DNA from: Methanosarcina sp. KYL-1
GTDB taxonomy: Archaea; Halobacteriota; Methanosarcinia; Methanosarcinales; Methanosarcinaceae
Direction of reading: 5' to 3'
Length of the DNA: 64,000 nucleotides
Assembly: GCF_024372725.1 (NCBI RefSeq)
Contig: NZ_VOUA01000018.1
Coordinates: 18,926-82,925, forward strand
Position numbers and translations under genes: made by a program. How positions within the stretch are numbered: position 1 is the stretch's first letter; every line of letters starts with the position of its first letter. The notes beneath the pieces are model-generated. The model ran no database searches. It was not told the DNA's origin and saw nothing but the letters and a program-made list of their open reading frames with translations. This document shows positions 51,176-61,219 of the stretch, in pieces.

Positions 51176-52237
51176 TCAGTCGTCACTGAAATACTTTTTA
51201 GCCAGGAGACCTGCACTTGAACCCGTAAGCACCAGGAGGAAGAAAGCAATGACCATTCCTTCGGTTGTGAAGTCCTGCCAAGAGTGCACCGAAGCCCATA
51301 GCCCGCTTCTTGTGACAAAGGTCGAAAAGATGACCAGGACAAAAGATACCAGTGCGAGGAGGGGGAGCATGAAACCGTATTCCCCTTGAGGGTACCTGAG
51401 CTTTGCATGCAGATAGGCAGTCGCGGCAATCCAGGGAATCAGGGAAGAGGTCTCCACGGGATCCCAGGTCCAGTACCAGGCACCCCAGCCCAGTACTTCG
51501 TACGCCCAGAAACCTCCGAAACCAATCCCCAGGGTAAGGAAGAGCCAGGAAAAACGCATCCACCCGGAAGCGACCCTTTCCCACCTTTTATCATCCAGGA
51601 CAAGCCCCGCGATTGCAGCCGAAAACGGCAGGGTGAAAGCAGCATAGCCCAGGAACAGGACTGGAGGATGGACTGCCATCCAGGGATTCCGAAGCAGGGG
51701 GTTCATGCCCTGCCCGTAGGGAACGTAAAAAGGCTCTACAAATGGGTTCCAGTTCGTGACCTCAGGTATCCCCGAACCCGGAAAATAGTACATGGAAAAA
51801 GGGTTCTTCAACACGAGGAGCAGCAGGAAGGCAGAGGTGACAAAGAGCACGACTGACCTCATGAGGTCAAAAAACTTCGTGTCCCTCAGAGCTTTCCCGT
51901 TGCCTGTGAAACGTGTCACTGCAAGCATTATGAAAATGAAAGCAGTCCAGAGTAAAAATGAACCTTCCTGGCCAGCCCAGAGGGCCGAGAGCTGGTAGTG
52001 CCAGGATAAATCGGTGCTGGAGTGCTGAAAGACATAAGCATATTCCGTATCCACCGAGAGCAGGTGGTGGGTAAGGAGCAGGGTAGCAGCTACAATTCCC
52101 ACCCCTGCCGCAAGCTCAAGCTTTTCGGAGAGGGCTTTTAATTTCCGATCCCCCCTGAAGTAGTAAAACAGGGACGTTAAAAACGCCAGCAGCCCGGCAG
52201 CACCTGCCGCCCAGATAAGCACCATCCCGGTATTCAT
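51176..52237 (-). CDS. ccmF: cytochrome c biogenesis CcmF, N-terminal half (heme-handling WWD part)
   Basis: A 353-aa polytopic membrane protein that matches the N-terminal part of CcmF, the heme lyase of the Ccm cytochrome c system. The tryptophan-rich WWD heme-handling motif is present (GWGAWYWTWDPVETSSLIPW at about 257-276), with HPPVLFLGYAA near 193 and QLSALWAGQEGS near 82. A full CcmF has about 650 residues; the C-terminal portion is encoded by the separate gene upstream in the operon (52262). Needed to make c-type cytochromes such as the multiheme MmcA of Methanosarcina. The start at 52237 lies 24 bases after the upstream stop. Confidence 0.9.
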   Translation of the reverse strand: MNTGMVLIWAAGAAGLLAFLTSLFYYFRGDRKLKALSEKLELAAGVGIVAATLLLTHHLLSVDTEYAYVFQHSSTDLSWHYQLSALWAGQEGSFLLWTAFIFIMLAVTRFTGNGKALRDTKFFDLMRSVVLFVTSAFLLLLVLKNPFSMYYFPGSGIPEVTNWNPFVEPFYVPYGQGMNPLLRNPWMAVHPPVLFLGYAAFTLPFSAAIAGLVLDDKRWERVASGWMRFSWLFLTLGIGFGGFWAYEVLGWGAWYWTWDPVETSSLIPWIAATAYLHAKLRYPQGEYGFMLPLLALVSFVLVIFSTFVTRSGLWASVHSWQDFTTEGMVIAFFLLVLTGSSAGLLAKKYFSDD

Positions 52238-52261
52238 ACAATCACCATCCTCACACCTGCA

Positions 52262-53227
52262 TCATCCGTTTTTCTTTTTCCCAACCTGCTTCTTCTTGCC
52301 ATCATTCCCCGTAGAACCTTTTTCTGAGGAAAGTAATTCCGATACGAAAATGAGCGCCATACCGAGCACCATGATATAAAACCCGCCCCAGAGGGAGGTC
52401 ATGAAAGGCACCTTCCGGACATAGAGGTCCACAGTCCCTGCTTTTGTGTCAACCGATTTGGGGGCGATGAAGAGTTCTTCCAAGAGCCCCCTGTGGATGT
52501 AAGTCTCGGTGTAGGACTGCCCCCATTTGTAGTCACTTATATATTTGACCTGGCCGTGCTCAAAAAAACGGCCCCACCTGTACACGTCAAAATCAACCGT
52601 GCTCACGTAAGCCGAACCCGGGTATCCAGAAAAGGGTTTCCCTTCTATCCCTGAAGAGATATCCGTAACATGAATGCTGTACCCCATAGACTCAAAAGTG
52701 CCCACATCTCCCATAGGGATTACAGCAGAGTCCTCCCTATCCAGGTTCGTGCTGAACACGATCCCAAGCAGGAGCAGGATAACCCCGAGGTGTATAATAT
52801 GAGAGCCAGCCCTCTTCAGTTTCCCCTTTAAGGTCCGGTCCCCGAAAGAAAGCAGCCTGTATACTACCGCAAAAAGGGCTGCTGCAAGGAGGGGAAAGGC
52901 GATGTTTATCGGCATGCTTGAAAAGGGGGAAAAAAGAGCCGAAAGCGCTGAACCTGCAATGCCAAGCCCGAGGACTGCAATGCTCTCTTTTTTTCCTGCT
53001 GCCCCCATCAGGAGGCAGAGGGTCAGCAGCATGACCAGGGCCAGGACCGGAAGAGCCGTCCTTCCATTAAAATAAGCAGCATCAAGCAGGATTTTTTCCC
53101 CTGTTGCAACCCTCACGAGAAAAGGGGTCAAAAGCCCCATAGCAACCAGGGCTGCCAGCAGTACCAGAACGGATACGGTCGCAAGCATGGTGTTGCGAAC
53201 TGTGAGGACTTCATCTATTTTTTTCAT
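52262..53227 (-). CDS. cytochrome c biogenesis CcmF, C-terminal half
   Basis: A 321-aa membrane protein matching the C-terminal part of CcmF: four N-terminal helices, the motif RAGSHIIHLGVILLLLGIVFS (in parts: GSHIIHLGVILLLLG) at about residues 146-166 with the conserved histidines, an extracytoplasmic beta domain (170-285) and a last helix (about 290-307). The start ATG 53227 (MKKIDEVLTV) is preferred; the frame continues 18 codons upstream. In the operon this C-terminal half comes before the N-terminal half, opposite to the order in intact CcmF. It is the first gene read leftward from 53227. Confidence 0.85.
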   Translation of the reverse strand: MKKIDEVLTVRNTMLATVSVLVLLAALVAMGLLTPFLVRVATGEKILLDAAYFNGRTALPVLALVMLLTLCLLMGAAGKKESIAVLGLGIAGSALSALFSPFSSMPINIAFPLLAAALFAVVYRLLSFGDRTLKGKLKRAGSHIIHLGVILLLLGIVFSTNLDREDSAVIPMGDVGTFESMGYSIHVTDISSGIEGKPFSGYPGSAYVSTVDFDVYRWGRFFEHGQVKYISDYKWGQSYTETYIHRGLLEELFIAPKSVDTKAGTVDLYVRKVPFMTSLWGGFYIMVLGMALIFVSELLSSEKGSTGNDGKKKQVGKKKNG

Positions 53228-53476
53228 GGAAAACCTTGAAAAACGCGATTTTAAATTACAGTTTAACAGAATAAATGTCATCAGGCAGGAATTAATACTA
53301 ACTCAAGCCAATTATTTAAACATACCTGAAAAAAATATAAGAATTTTCAGGAAGAGACCCGGGAAAACCGGGAATTTTAAGCTCCGTCAAGCAATCACAC
53401 AAAAAATAAAAAGGATAAGGGTGTGGAAGGAAGTTAAAATCCTGCCCTCCAGGAAAATAAAATAGGAACTAGCGAG

Positions 53477-54046
53477 TTGATACTTACGATCGAGCTGATA
53501 ATCAAGGCATTCTGGCTAATGATACCCGCCTACCTCCCCAACCCCTTTGCAGCCGTCTTTGGGGGCGGAAAACCTATTGACGGCGGCAGGACTTATAAGG
53601 ACGGAAAAAGGATTTTAGGGGACGGGAAGACCTGGAGAGGGCTCTTTTCAGGCATATTTTGCGGGTTTCTTGCAGGATGCATTGAGATCTGGCTGAGTTT
53701 CAGGGGCTTTGAAATTATGGGAATTGAAGTGCCTGCCTTCGGCCCGGACTACGCAAGCGCGCTCAAAGTCGTCCTTGCCCTTGCCTCCGGCGCCCTTTTC
53801 GGGGACATGTTCAAGAGCTTTTTCAAGCGCAGGATGGGCCTGAAAAGGGGCGCGTCCCTGCCATTTGTGGACCAGCTGGATTTTGTCGCCGGAGCCTGGG
53901 TATTCACATACCTGACAGATCCCGAATGGTTCGTAAGCAATTTTACCCCGGCTATAATAGTAACCGTCCTCGTAATGACTCCCCTGCTCCACCTTACGAC
54001 AAACATAATCGGATACCTGATCGGAGTAAAGAAAGAACCCTGGTGA
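53477..54046 (+). CDS. carS: CDP-archaeol synthase (CarS)
   Basis: A 189-aa membrane enzyme that activates unsaturated archaetidic acid precursor (DGGGP) with CTP to CDP-archaeol in archaeal phospholipid synthesis. Motifs: YLPNPFAAVFGGGKPIDGG (residues 14-32), ILGDGKTWRG and the Mg-binding GDMFKSFFKRRMGLKRG; four to five helices. The start is TTG at 53477 with aggaa nine bases upstream; the next ATG lies within the first conserved segment, so TTG is likely real. pyrE follows after 69 bases; carS-pyrE adjacency is known in archaea. Confidence 0.95.
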   Translation: MILTIELIIKAFWLMIPAYLPNPFAAVFGGGKPIDGGRTYKDGKRILGDGKTWRGLFSGIFCGFLAGCIEIWLSFRGFEIMGIEVPAFGPDYASALKVVLALASGALFGDMFKSFFKRRMGLKRGASLPFVDQLDFVAGAWVFTYLTDPEWFVSNFTPAIIVTVLVMTPLLHLTTNIIGYLIGVKKEPW

Positions 54047-54115
54047 AATACCTTCAGGAACAGCCGACCCATCAGGAACAAACGGGCACAAGCCCATAAA
54101 AACACCGGTGAGACG

Positions 54116-54676
54116 ATGAGTGAATCAAAACCAGAAACAAGAAATGAATTTGAAAAACAAAAACAGGAACTGATCGCAGCCCTCAAAGCCTGCGGAGCTG
54201 TACGCTACGGAGACTTTACGCTTGCATCGGGAAAGAAAAGCAAGTATTATATAGACATCAAGAAGGCCAGCACCGACCCAAAAACCCTGAAGCTTATTGC
54301 AAAGCAGGCAGCCCTCAGGATTAAGGAGATGGACGTGGGCACAGTTGCAGGAGTTGAACTGGGAGGCGTACCCCTGGCAACCGCGGTTTCCCTGGAAACC
54401 GAACTTCCCCTGCTCCTTGTCCGGAAATCCGAGAAGGCCTACGGCACAAAAAGCAGGTTCGTGGGCGAACTCCAGCCCGGAGATGCCCTGGTGCTGCTCG
54501 AAGACGTGACGACCAGCGGGGGCTCGGTAAAGGATGCAATCGAAGTTGTCCGGGAAGCAGGCGGGAACGTCAAATACGTGATAACGGTGGTTGACAGGGA
54601 AGAAAGCGCAAAAGAAAACCTCAGGGCAGTTGACGCGGAACTTATCCCCCTGGTAACCGCAAGCGACCTGCTGTAA
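54116..54676 (+). CDS. pyrE: orotate phosphoribosyltransferase
   Basis: A 186-aa enzyme converting orotate and PRPP to OMP in pyrimidine synthesis. The PRPP-binding motif VLLEDVTTSGGS (about residues 126-137) and the early GDFTLASGKKSKYYID are present. The start ATG follows ggtgagacg. Length is normal for the short archaeal form. Probably cotranscribed with carS. A hairpin region after the stop (gacgcctctggcg... near 54706) may end the transcript. Confidence 0.97.
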   Translation: MSESKPETRNEFEKQKQELIAALKACGAVRYGDFTLASGKKSKYYIDIKKASTDPKTLKLIAKQAALRIKEMDVGTVAGVELGGVPLATAVSLETELPLLLVRKSEKAYGTKSRFVGELQPGDALVLLEDVTTSGGSVKDAIEVVREAGGNVKYVITVVDREESAKENLRAVDAELIPLVTASDLL

Positions 54677-55633
54677 AATACATGTGCTTTGAACTACCCA
54701 CCCTGACGCCTCTGGCGGTAAGGGAGGGGCTTCCCCCCTGCAGAGCAAAATGCATATTGTTGAGCAAAATGTATTGTGACGAGCCCTAAGTGTATTCACT
54801 CCGAATGCTCATGCTGCAGGAAAGAAGAAGTAAACTTTATACTGAAGGTTTTATACTGAAATGAAAACTTCATACTGAAGGGAAAATTACTTTCCATACT
54901 TGAGGACACCTTTTTTAATTCTGGAGGCAGCCTCTATTCATCTCTTTTTGACCTTGGAGAAAGACATTATACCCCCTTCAATCCCTGAATCGAATCCGGG
55001 TTATTACGGAGTAAAAAACAAATTGAGATCTTCCTGCAAATTATTTACTTCCATCTTAACAGGCGTATTGCTCCCATCTTAACAGGAGCATTATTTTGAG
55101 GCAGATTCTATGAATTTTGAGTTTATTCTGTAGTTTAGGGGTTATCCTGTGAATTTTGAGATTATCACATGAGTTTTTAGGTTACCTGTGGAAGCTGGGG
55201 CTTCACCCTTTATTCCACCTGAAAAACTGAAAAAACAGAGCTTTAAGCCCTTACCCCTTTTTTGCATTATTACCCCTTTTTGCATTAAGTACTCCAGTAA
55301 CTCCCCGGCGGAAGAGTGAAAGGAAGGACTTCCGAAAAACCCTTTCAAACATCCGGGATTTTTATATGAGATGTAGGACCCGACAATGAGAAGATATTTA
55401 TTAGAAGAAATAGAGAACTAGGAACTCCTTTAGTGTATCGCTGATTGAAAGCTTTTATCCCTATAAACTAAATATTCCTATAAACCAAACTGCTGTTTAT
55501 ATTATAACCATACCGGAAACTTTTGAGGACTTAAAAACCACAAACCGTTTCTCCATAGCATTCACCCATCAGACATACCAGAAACAAATTTTAAAAGAAA
55601 AAGTAAATTTTTTCCAGACCAAGGAGAATGAAA
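54677..55633. other. 950-bp region without gene between pyrE and purD
   Basis: AT-rich. Short direct repeats: ttatactgaa (three times near 54837-54880), catcttaacagg (about 55053 and 55076), and tacccctttttgcatta (about 55252 and 55270). TATA-like elements occur before purD. No open frame with a site or family features. Confidence 0.5.
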
Positions 55634-56947
55634 ATGAATATTTTGCTTATCGGCGGCGGCGGAAGGGAACACGCAATTGCCGAAGGAATAAAGAAAAGCA
55701 AGCACAACCCCTCCCTTTATGCGGTAATGGCAAAGAAAAACCCCGGCATTGCCGCCCTCTGTGAGGATTTCCTTTTAGAGAAGGAAACAGAAGTTGAAAA
55801 GATTGTAGAGTACGCAAAGGCCAGAAAAGTCGAGATGGCTTTTGTCGGTCCTGAAGCCCCCCTTGCAGCCGGGGCTGCTGATGCCCTCTGGGAAGCCGGG
55901 GTCCTCGTAGTCGGGCCAAAAAAGGCCTGTGCGGTAATTGAGTTTGACAAGGCCTGGGCCCGGAACTTCATGAAAAAATACGGGATCGAAGGCTGCCCGG
56001 CCTATGAAGTCTTCACGGAAGAAGGCCCTGCCCATGCTTTCATCGAGAAGCTCGGAGACGTTGCTGTCAAGCCTTCGGGCCTGACCGGCGGGAAAGGGGT
56101 CAAGGTAATGGGAGACCAGCTCCCGGACCTGGAAGCTGCAAAGGCATACACAAGCGAACTTCTTGAAAAAGGACCGGTGGTTATCGAAGAGCGCTTCATA
56201 GGAGAAGAGTTTACCCTGCAGGCCTTTGTGGACGGGAAGAACCTTGCCTATTTCCCTGCGGTGCAGGACCACAAGAGGGCTTATGAAGGCGACCTTGGGC
56301 CCAACACAGGCGGCATGGGTTCGTACACCGATGCGGGAGAAATCCTGCCTTTCATGCTCCCCGAAGATATTGAAAAGGCAAAAAAGATCATGCAGGACAC
56401 GGTCAGGGCGCTTTACGAGGAAACCGGCAAGGAGACGGGCAGCGGATACCAGGGCATCCTCTACGGGCAGTTTATCCTCACGGCAAACGGCCCCAAAGTG
56501 GTGGAATTCAATGCCAGGTTCGGGGACCCCGAAGCCATGAACGTGATCCCCCTGATCGAGACGGACTTCGTGGAAGTTATGGCCGCAGTGGCAAACGGAA
56601 CCCTTGACAAACTCCCTGTGCGCTTCAGCAGGAAAGCCACTGTGTGCAAGTATGCGGTCCCGGCCGGTTACCCGGACAACCCCGAGAAAGACAGTGAAGT
56701 TGTTGTCGGGGACATAGGAAAAGCTTCTCTTTACTACGCAAGTGTCTATGAAAAAGAAGGAAAAGTTTACACCACCGGCTCCCGCGCAATCGCGGTCGTT
56801 GGAAGCGCAGACACCATCGCCTCAGCCGAGGAAATCGCCCAGAGAGCTCTTGAAAACATAAAAGGTAACCTATTCTTCCGGAAAGACATCGGCACCGCTG
56901 ACCTGATCCAGAAGAGAATAGACCACATGAAAGAGCTCAGGAGCTGA
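55634..56947 (+). CDS. purD: phosphoribosylamine-glycine ligase
   Basis: A 437-aa ATP-grasp enzyme of purine synthesis joining glycine to phosphoribosylamine. Family motifs are the opening [14 protein letters not shown], the ATP-binding [19 protein letters not shown] (in part) near residue 136, [12 protein letters not shown] near 230 and [12 protein letters not shown] near 290. ATG 55634 is chosen because AAGGAG lies seven bases upstream; the ATG at 55628 is too close to that site. Monocistronic. Slightly longer than most bacterial PurD. Confidence 0.97.
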   Translation: MNILLIGGGGREHAIAEGIKKSKHNPSLYAVMAKKNPGIAALCEDFLLEKETEVEKIVEYAKARKVEMAFVGPEAPLAAGAADALWEAGVLVVGPKKACAVIEFDKAWARNFMKKYGIEGCPAYEVFTEEGPAHAFIEKLGDVAVKPSGLTGGKGVKVMGDQLPDLEAAKAYTSELLEKGPVVIEERFIGEEFTLQAFVDGKNLAYFPAVQDHKRAYEGDLGPNTGGMGSYTDAGEILPFMLPEDIEKAKKIMQDTVRALYEETGKETGSGYQGILYGQFILTANGPKVVEFNARFGDPEAMNVIPLIETDFVEVMAAVANGTLDKLPVRFSRKATVCKYAVPAGYPDNPEKDSEVVVGDIGKASLYYASVYEKEGKVYTTGSRAIAVVGSADTIASAEEIAQRALENIKGNLFFRKDIGTADLIQKRIDHMKELRS

Positions 56948-57079
56948 TAGGCCAAAGGGCCCTGCAGGAAATCTTTGAGATAAAGATTGAATATCCTGCA
57001 GAAAAATACTGCGTGCAAATAAGTACTATGTTGTCGTATTAAGTTTAGATTCAGCCAGAAAGAACTCGGGGTTGAAACG

Positions 57080-58009
57080 ATGAAGAAGGACGTACTTTCA
57101 ATAACTGACCTGTCCCGGGAGGAGATCTATCAACTCCTTGAATCGGCCGTGGACCTGAAAGAAAAGCGGAAAGCCGGAAAGACAACGGAATTCCTGAAGA
57201 ACAAAAGCCTTGGGATGATTTTTGAGAAATCCTCCACGAGGACCAGGGTTTCCTTCGAGGTTGCAATGAGCGATTTCGGAGGGCACTCCCTTTACCTGAA
57301 CTCCAGGGACATCCAGGTGGGAAGAGGAGAGACTATCGAGGACACCGCAAGGACCCTTTCCGGTTACCTGCACGGAATCATGGCCAGGGTAATCAGCCAC
57401 GAAACGGTGAAGAAGCTTGCCGAATACTCGACCATTCCCGTGATCAATGCCCTTTCGGACCGGGAACACCCCTGCCAGATCCTGGGCGACTTCATGACAA
57501 TCATGGAGTTCAAGAACAGGCTCGAAGGCCTGAAATTTGCCTGGGTGGGAGACGGGAACAACGTCTGCAACTCCGCCCTGCTTGGCTCTGCAATCGTGGG
57601 AATGGAGTTTGTAATAGCCTGCCCGAAAGGCTATGAACCCAAAGCCGAATTCCTTGAGCAGGCAAAAGCCCTGGGAGGCAAGTTCACCATCACCGACGAC
57701 CCCAGAGAGGCCGCAAAGGATGCCGACGTAATCTACACGGACGTCTGGGTCTCCATGGGCGACGAAGCCGAACAGGAAAAGCGCCTGAGGGACTTTACCA
57801 GGTTCCAGGTCAATGCCGAACTCCTCAAGCTTGCAAAGCCTGATGTAATTGTCATGCACTGCCTGCCTGCCAGGAGAGGCCTGGAGATTACCGACGAAGT
57901 CATGGACGGCCCCCACTCCGTGGTCTTCGAGGAAGCGGAAAACCGCCTGCATGCCCAGAAAGCCCTCATATTAAAATTACTGGCAAAACCCGATGAAACG
58001 AAAAGTTGA
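57080..58009 (+). CDS. argF: ornithine carbamoyltransferase
   Basis: A 309-aa enzyme making citrulline from ornithine and carbamoyl phosphate. The carbamoyl-phosphate motif STRTR (52-56), HPCQILGD near 131 and the ornithine site HCLPARRG near 266 are intact, as is SMG(D) near 235. The start follows ggggttgaaacg. Arginine pathway, cytoplasmic trimer by family. Monocistronic; the gap from purD is 132 bases. Confidence 0.97.
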   Translation: MKKDVLSITDLSREEIYQLLESAVDLKEKRKAGKTTEFLKNKSLGMIFEKSSTRTRVSFEVAMSDFGGHSLYLNSRDIQVGRGETIEDTARTLSGYLHGIMARVISHETVKKLAEYSTIPVINALSDREHPCQILGDFMTIMEFKNRLEGLKFAWVGDGNNVCNSALLGSAIVGMEFVIACPKGYEPKAEFLEQAKALGGKFTITDDPREAAKDADVIYTDVWVSMGDEAEQEKRLRDFTRFQVNAELLKLAKPDVIVMHCLPARRGLEITDEVMDGPHSVVFEEAENRLHAQKALILKLLAKPDETKS

Positions 58010-58220
58010 TGAAATGAAAAATTTCATCAATTTTTTAATTCAAACCGGATATTTCCGGAAAACTGCCGGGATCGCACTCCACATATGAACTTAATTTCCC
58101 TTAAATATAAAATTTCCGGACAAGTGCCCGGGATTTTCCGCCCTCCGAAAGGGCTTTCAAGGAAAAAGTATAAGAACAAAGAACGCTACTATGTGCTCGC
58201 TGTAACATAAGCATCACTGT

Positions 58221-58305
58221 GCGAGGGTTGCCCAGCCAGGTCAAAGGCGCTAGGTTCAGGGCCTAGTCTTGTAGGAGTTCGTGGGTTCGAATCCCACCCC
58301 TCGCA
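58221..58305 (+). tRNA. tRNA-Leu (CAG)
   Basis: An 85-base class II tRNA with acceptor gcgaggg / ccctcgc, anticodon loop ttcaggg giving CAG, a long variable arm, and T-arm gtgggttcgaatcccac. CCA is not encoded. A TATA-like agtataaga is about 55 bases upstream. Its 3' end resembles a fragment at 60213. Confidence 0.96.
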
Positions 58306-58682
58306 TCAAACTTTTTTGATTATATCGAGTAAAGCTGATTTTTTTTAGCTTATGATTTATTCCTTGTCATGAGGATTCATTGCCATCACTTATATTATAT
58401 ATTTTTTTAATTTGGAACTTGACTTTTCATATTTGCACCGATCTGTTTTGTTAAGAATCTCTCTTAACCAGTGATCCAGATTTTGGGATGAAGTCCCAAA
58501 CGGCCTGTGAAAGCTCCGTCTGAATTGGAATAAAAACAATAAGTTTTAACGAGGTGTGTTGTGATCCGGGATGAAGGTTGTTCAGATTTTTTGAGAATAT
58601 GCAGGATGACTATCTTTTTCAGTCATGGACACACCCATATATTTAAATAAGTAGGGTCATTTTCGGGCAAAAAGTTATATGA
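58306..58682. other. region between tRNA-Leu and homospermidine synthase
   Basis: No gene. Contains AT-rich promoter-like sequence (catatatttaaataag, about 58635-58650) 35-45 bases before the next ATG, and a perfect ttggga/tcccaa hairpin (about 58483-58500). Confidence 0.5.
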
Positions 58683-60152
58683 ATGTCTTGCGTTTACGAA
58701 ACCATGAAAAAAAAGTTTTCCAATAAAATCCTCATTGTAGGTTATGGCTCAGTTTCACAATGCACCCTACCCATTTTACTGGACAAACTCGATGTTCCGC
58801 TAGAAAACATTACCTTAATTGATTTTGAAGATAAATCAAGAGCTCTGAAAAAATATACTAATCAGGGATTAACATTTGTCTGTGAAAAGATCACCCCGGA
58901 AAATCTGGATCAGGTTTTGTCACAATATATGGAAAACGAAGGCCTGATTATTGATCTTTCATGGAATATCGATGCCAATGACATCATTAAGTGGTGCCAT
59001 GAACACAATGTCTTGTACGTTAACACTTCGGTTGAAGTATGGGACCCTACTGAGGGATTTTTAACTAGAAGTCTATTGGAAAAATCGCTTTATTTACGGC
59101 AAATGAGATTGCTTGAACTTTCCCACGATTGGAAAGATGCACCGACTGCTGTCGTTGACCATGGCGCAAATCCCGGTCTGATAACCCACTTCGTAAAGCA
59201 GGGCTTGCTGGATATTGCCGCCAGCACCTGTGCAGATAAGAAAGTCTCTCCCGAGGATGAACAGGAAATTGCCCTCCTTGCAAAAAACAGGGATTTTGCC
59301 CGCCTGGCTCAGAAACTGGGGGTCAAAGTGATCCATTGCAGCGAGCGGGATACTCAGGTCGCAAACCGGGCAAAAGAGGTCAATGAATTTGTAGGGACAT
59401 GGAGCATTGAAGGCTTGAGGGAAGAAGGAACGGCTCCTGTCGAAATAGCGTGGGGAACGCATGAGAACAAACTGCCGCCCCTGGCACATATGCCTCCGTA
59501 CGGACCGAAAAATGTGATCTTCCTGCCCCAGATGGGTATGAATACATGGGTCAGATCGTGGATACCGGATGAAGAAATTGTAGGTATGGCGATCCGTCAC
59601 GGCGAATCATATGGCCTTTCAAAACTGTTAACTGTTCGGGAAGATGGCGAGGCTGTCTATCGGCCCACCGTACATTATGCTTATATGCCCTGTCATGATA
59701 CCCTTTCCTCCCTTTGCGAATTGCGAGGCAGGAACTATGAGCTTCAGCCCAGACTCAGAATAATGACAAATGAGATCGTTTCCGGCGAGGATGTAATTGG
59801 GGCTCTCCTGATGGGCCATTCTTATAACTCCTGGTGGACCGGGAGCGCACTGAGCATTGAAGAGACCAGGCCCCTTGCACCCGGCCAGAATGCCACCACT
59901 CTTCAGGTGGCTGCAGGTGTTGTTGCTGCTATACTCTGGATGCTTGAAAATCCGCGGGAAGGCATTAAAACGCCTGAGGACCTGCCTCATGATTTTGTCC
60001 TGGATATTGCCAGGCCGTACCTCGGAAAATTTATTTCCACACCGTCGGACTGGACACCGCTTAAAAACCGCAAAATACATTTCAAAGAGAATCCAGCCGT
60101 GAAACACGATCCCGATCCGTGGCAGTTTGAAAATTTCCTTTTCGTAGGTTGA
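58683..60152 (+). CDS. homospermidine synthase (saccharopine dehydrogenase-like)
   Basis: A 489-aa protein matching bacterial-type homospermidine synthase, an NAD-dependent enzyme that makes sym-homospermidine from putrescine. The Rossmann motif ILIVGYGSVSQCTLP is at residues 16-30; SWNIDANDIIKWCHEHNVLYVNTSVE (in parts), VDHGANPGLITHFVK near 160 and MGHSYNSWWTGSAL near 380 fit the family. The codon use and base composition look less GC-rich than purD and argF. A tRNA-Leu lies upstream and a tRNA-Leu-like fragment downstream, suggesting gain by integration. ATG 58704 (MKKKFSNK) is an alternative start. sym-Homospermidine has been reported in Methanosarcinaceae, so it may be used. Confidence 0.85.
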   Translation: MSCVYETMKKKFSNKILIVGYGSVSQCTLPILLDKLDVPLENITLIDFEDKSRALKKYTNQGLTFVCEKITPENLDQVLSQYMENEGLIIDLSWNIDANDIIKWCHEHNVLYVNTSVEVWDPTEGFLTRSLLEKSLYLRQMRLLELSHDWKDAPTAVVDHGANPGLITHFVKQGLLDIAASTCADKKVSPEDEQEIALLAKNRDFARLAQKLGVKVIHCSERDTQVANRAKEVNEFVGTWSIEGLREEGTAPVEIAWGTHENKLPPLAHMPPYGPKNVIFLPQMGMNTWVRSWIPDEEIVGMAIRHGESYGLSKLLTVREDGEAVYRPTVHYAYMPCHDTLSSLCELRGRNYELQPRLRIMTNEIVSGEDVIGALLMGHSYNSWWTGSALSIEETRPLAPGQNATTLQVAAGVVAAILWMLENPREGIKTPEDLPHDFVLDIARPYLGKFISTPSDWTPLKNRKIHFKENPAVKHDPDPWQFENFLFVG

Positions 60153-60212
60153 TTAAACTGCTGGATACCTGTAAGCCTCTATGAGGAGATTCAGCGTCTG
60201 GTTGCGCAGGAA

Positions 60213-60241
60213 TTCGTGCGTTCAAATCGCACCCTCGCATC
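60213..60241 (+). pseudogene. tRNA-Leu 3'-end fragment, possible attachment-site scar
   Basis: ttcgtgcgttcaaatcgcac then cctcgcatc matches the 3' end of the tRNA-Leu at 58221 with three differences and one missing base over 30 positions. Two of the differences compensate (gtgcg/cgcac in place of gtggg/cccac), so the T-arm still pairs. No 5' half of a tRNA is found before it. Confidence 0.55.
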
Positions 60242-60499
60242 CAGACTTATTTCCAGTAATCAATAGAAATTTGTACCCTTTATCTTTTCTTTGCTTCCTC
60301 TTTTGTTATTCGGCTTTCGAGGCTTAGTTTTTTATTGACAACGCTTAGAAGCGTTGATTTGAGAAAAAACCAGGAAGCTATCGAATTAAATTATGTACAT
60401 TGTAGACGAAGTTATCTGCTGCTGTTGTAAGGTATATGATATCCTCTATGAGATCCTCTTAAAAACTATCCTCATGTGCCGAAAATACCATAATCAAAA
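60242..60499. other. intergenic region
   Basis: Convergent space between homospermidine synthase and the methyltransferase; nothing gene-like. A ttgacaacgctt/aagcgttgatt-like inverted repeat lies near 60335-60359. Confidence 0.45.
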
Positions 60500-61132
60500 T
60501 CAGCGCCTTTTAGACAACACAGAAACGGCATAATGTGATCCGACCATAGCGTTAATTTCTATCGTTTTTAGTTCCTGTATGACAAAATAAGGTGAGAGAA
60601 GATCCCTTATTTCGGATTCCGATGAGAAATACAGTGTTGTTCCAAGCTTCGTTTTTCGGAATTTGCCTGCGCCGCCAAATTGCGGGTCCTTCTCGGAAAA
60701 ACAAACTGAAAAGTATAGTGCCCCCGGTTTCAGAACATTATACACATTTTTTATATAATTCTCCCGGTCTTCCGGAAAGATATGGTGCAAAAATTCCCAG
60801 TCATAGCCAAAGTCAAAAGTCTCTTTTACTCCATGCATGTCCCCGAGGAGATCGGCGACAATGAACCTGCACCTGACTCCCTTTTTTTCTGAGGTTTCAG
60901 CAGCGATCTTTATTGCGGCAGGGGAGCTATCGACACCACTTACCTCAAATCCCTGGCCTGCAAGGTATATCGCATAGTTGCCGGCACCACAACCGAAATC
61001 AATGGCCTTGCAGGGCCGGACTTTTCCGCTTTGTACAAGCTCAACAAGCGCATCCGGGGGCGTCTCGCTATTCCAAGGAATTTTATCAAGCGGTACATCC
61101 TGGTAAATTTTGTCGACATCGGCATATTTCAT
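60500..61132 (-). CDS. class I SAM-dependent methyltransferase
   Basis: A 210-aa methyltransferase. Motif I is AIDFGCGAGNYAIYLA (about 43-58), with the acidic end of strand 2 in VSGVDSSPAAI, DLLGDMHGVKETFDF around 93-107 and VYNVLKPGALYFSVCF near 131. The N-terminal WNSETPPDALVELV is like the thiopurine/tellurite-resistance type (TehB/TPMT) methyltransferases. Substrate unknown. It stands alone, convergent to the homospermidine synthase. Confidence 0.85.
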   Translation of the reverse strand: MKYADVDKIYQDVPLDKIPWNSETPPDALVELVQSGKVRPCKAIDFGCGAGNYAIYLAGQGFEVSGVDSSPAAIKIAAETSEKKGVRCRFIVADLLGDMHGVKETFDFGYDWEFLHHIFPEDRENYIKNVYNVLKPGALYFSVCFSEKDPQFGGAGKFRKTKLGTTLYFSSESEIRDLLSPYFVIQELKTIEINAMVGSHYAVSVLSKRR

Positions 61133-61219
61133 ACGTGCTACTTCCGCAAAATGATTTATTTCTTATCTATAGTTCCTGACGCAGCCTGTTACATACATCA
61201 ATGCTTACATTTCCTTATT

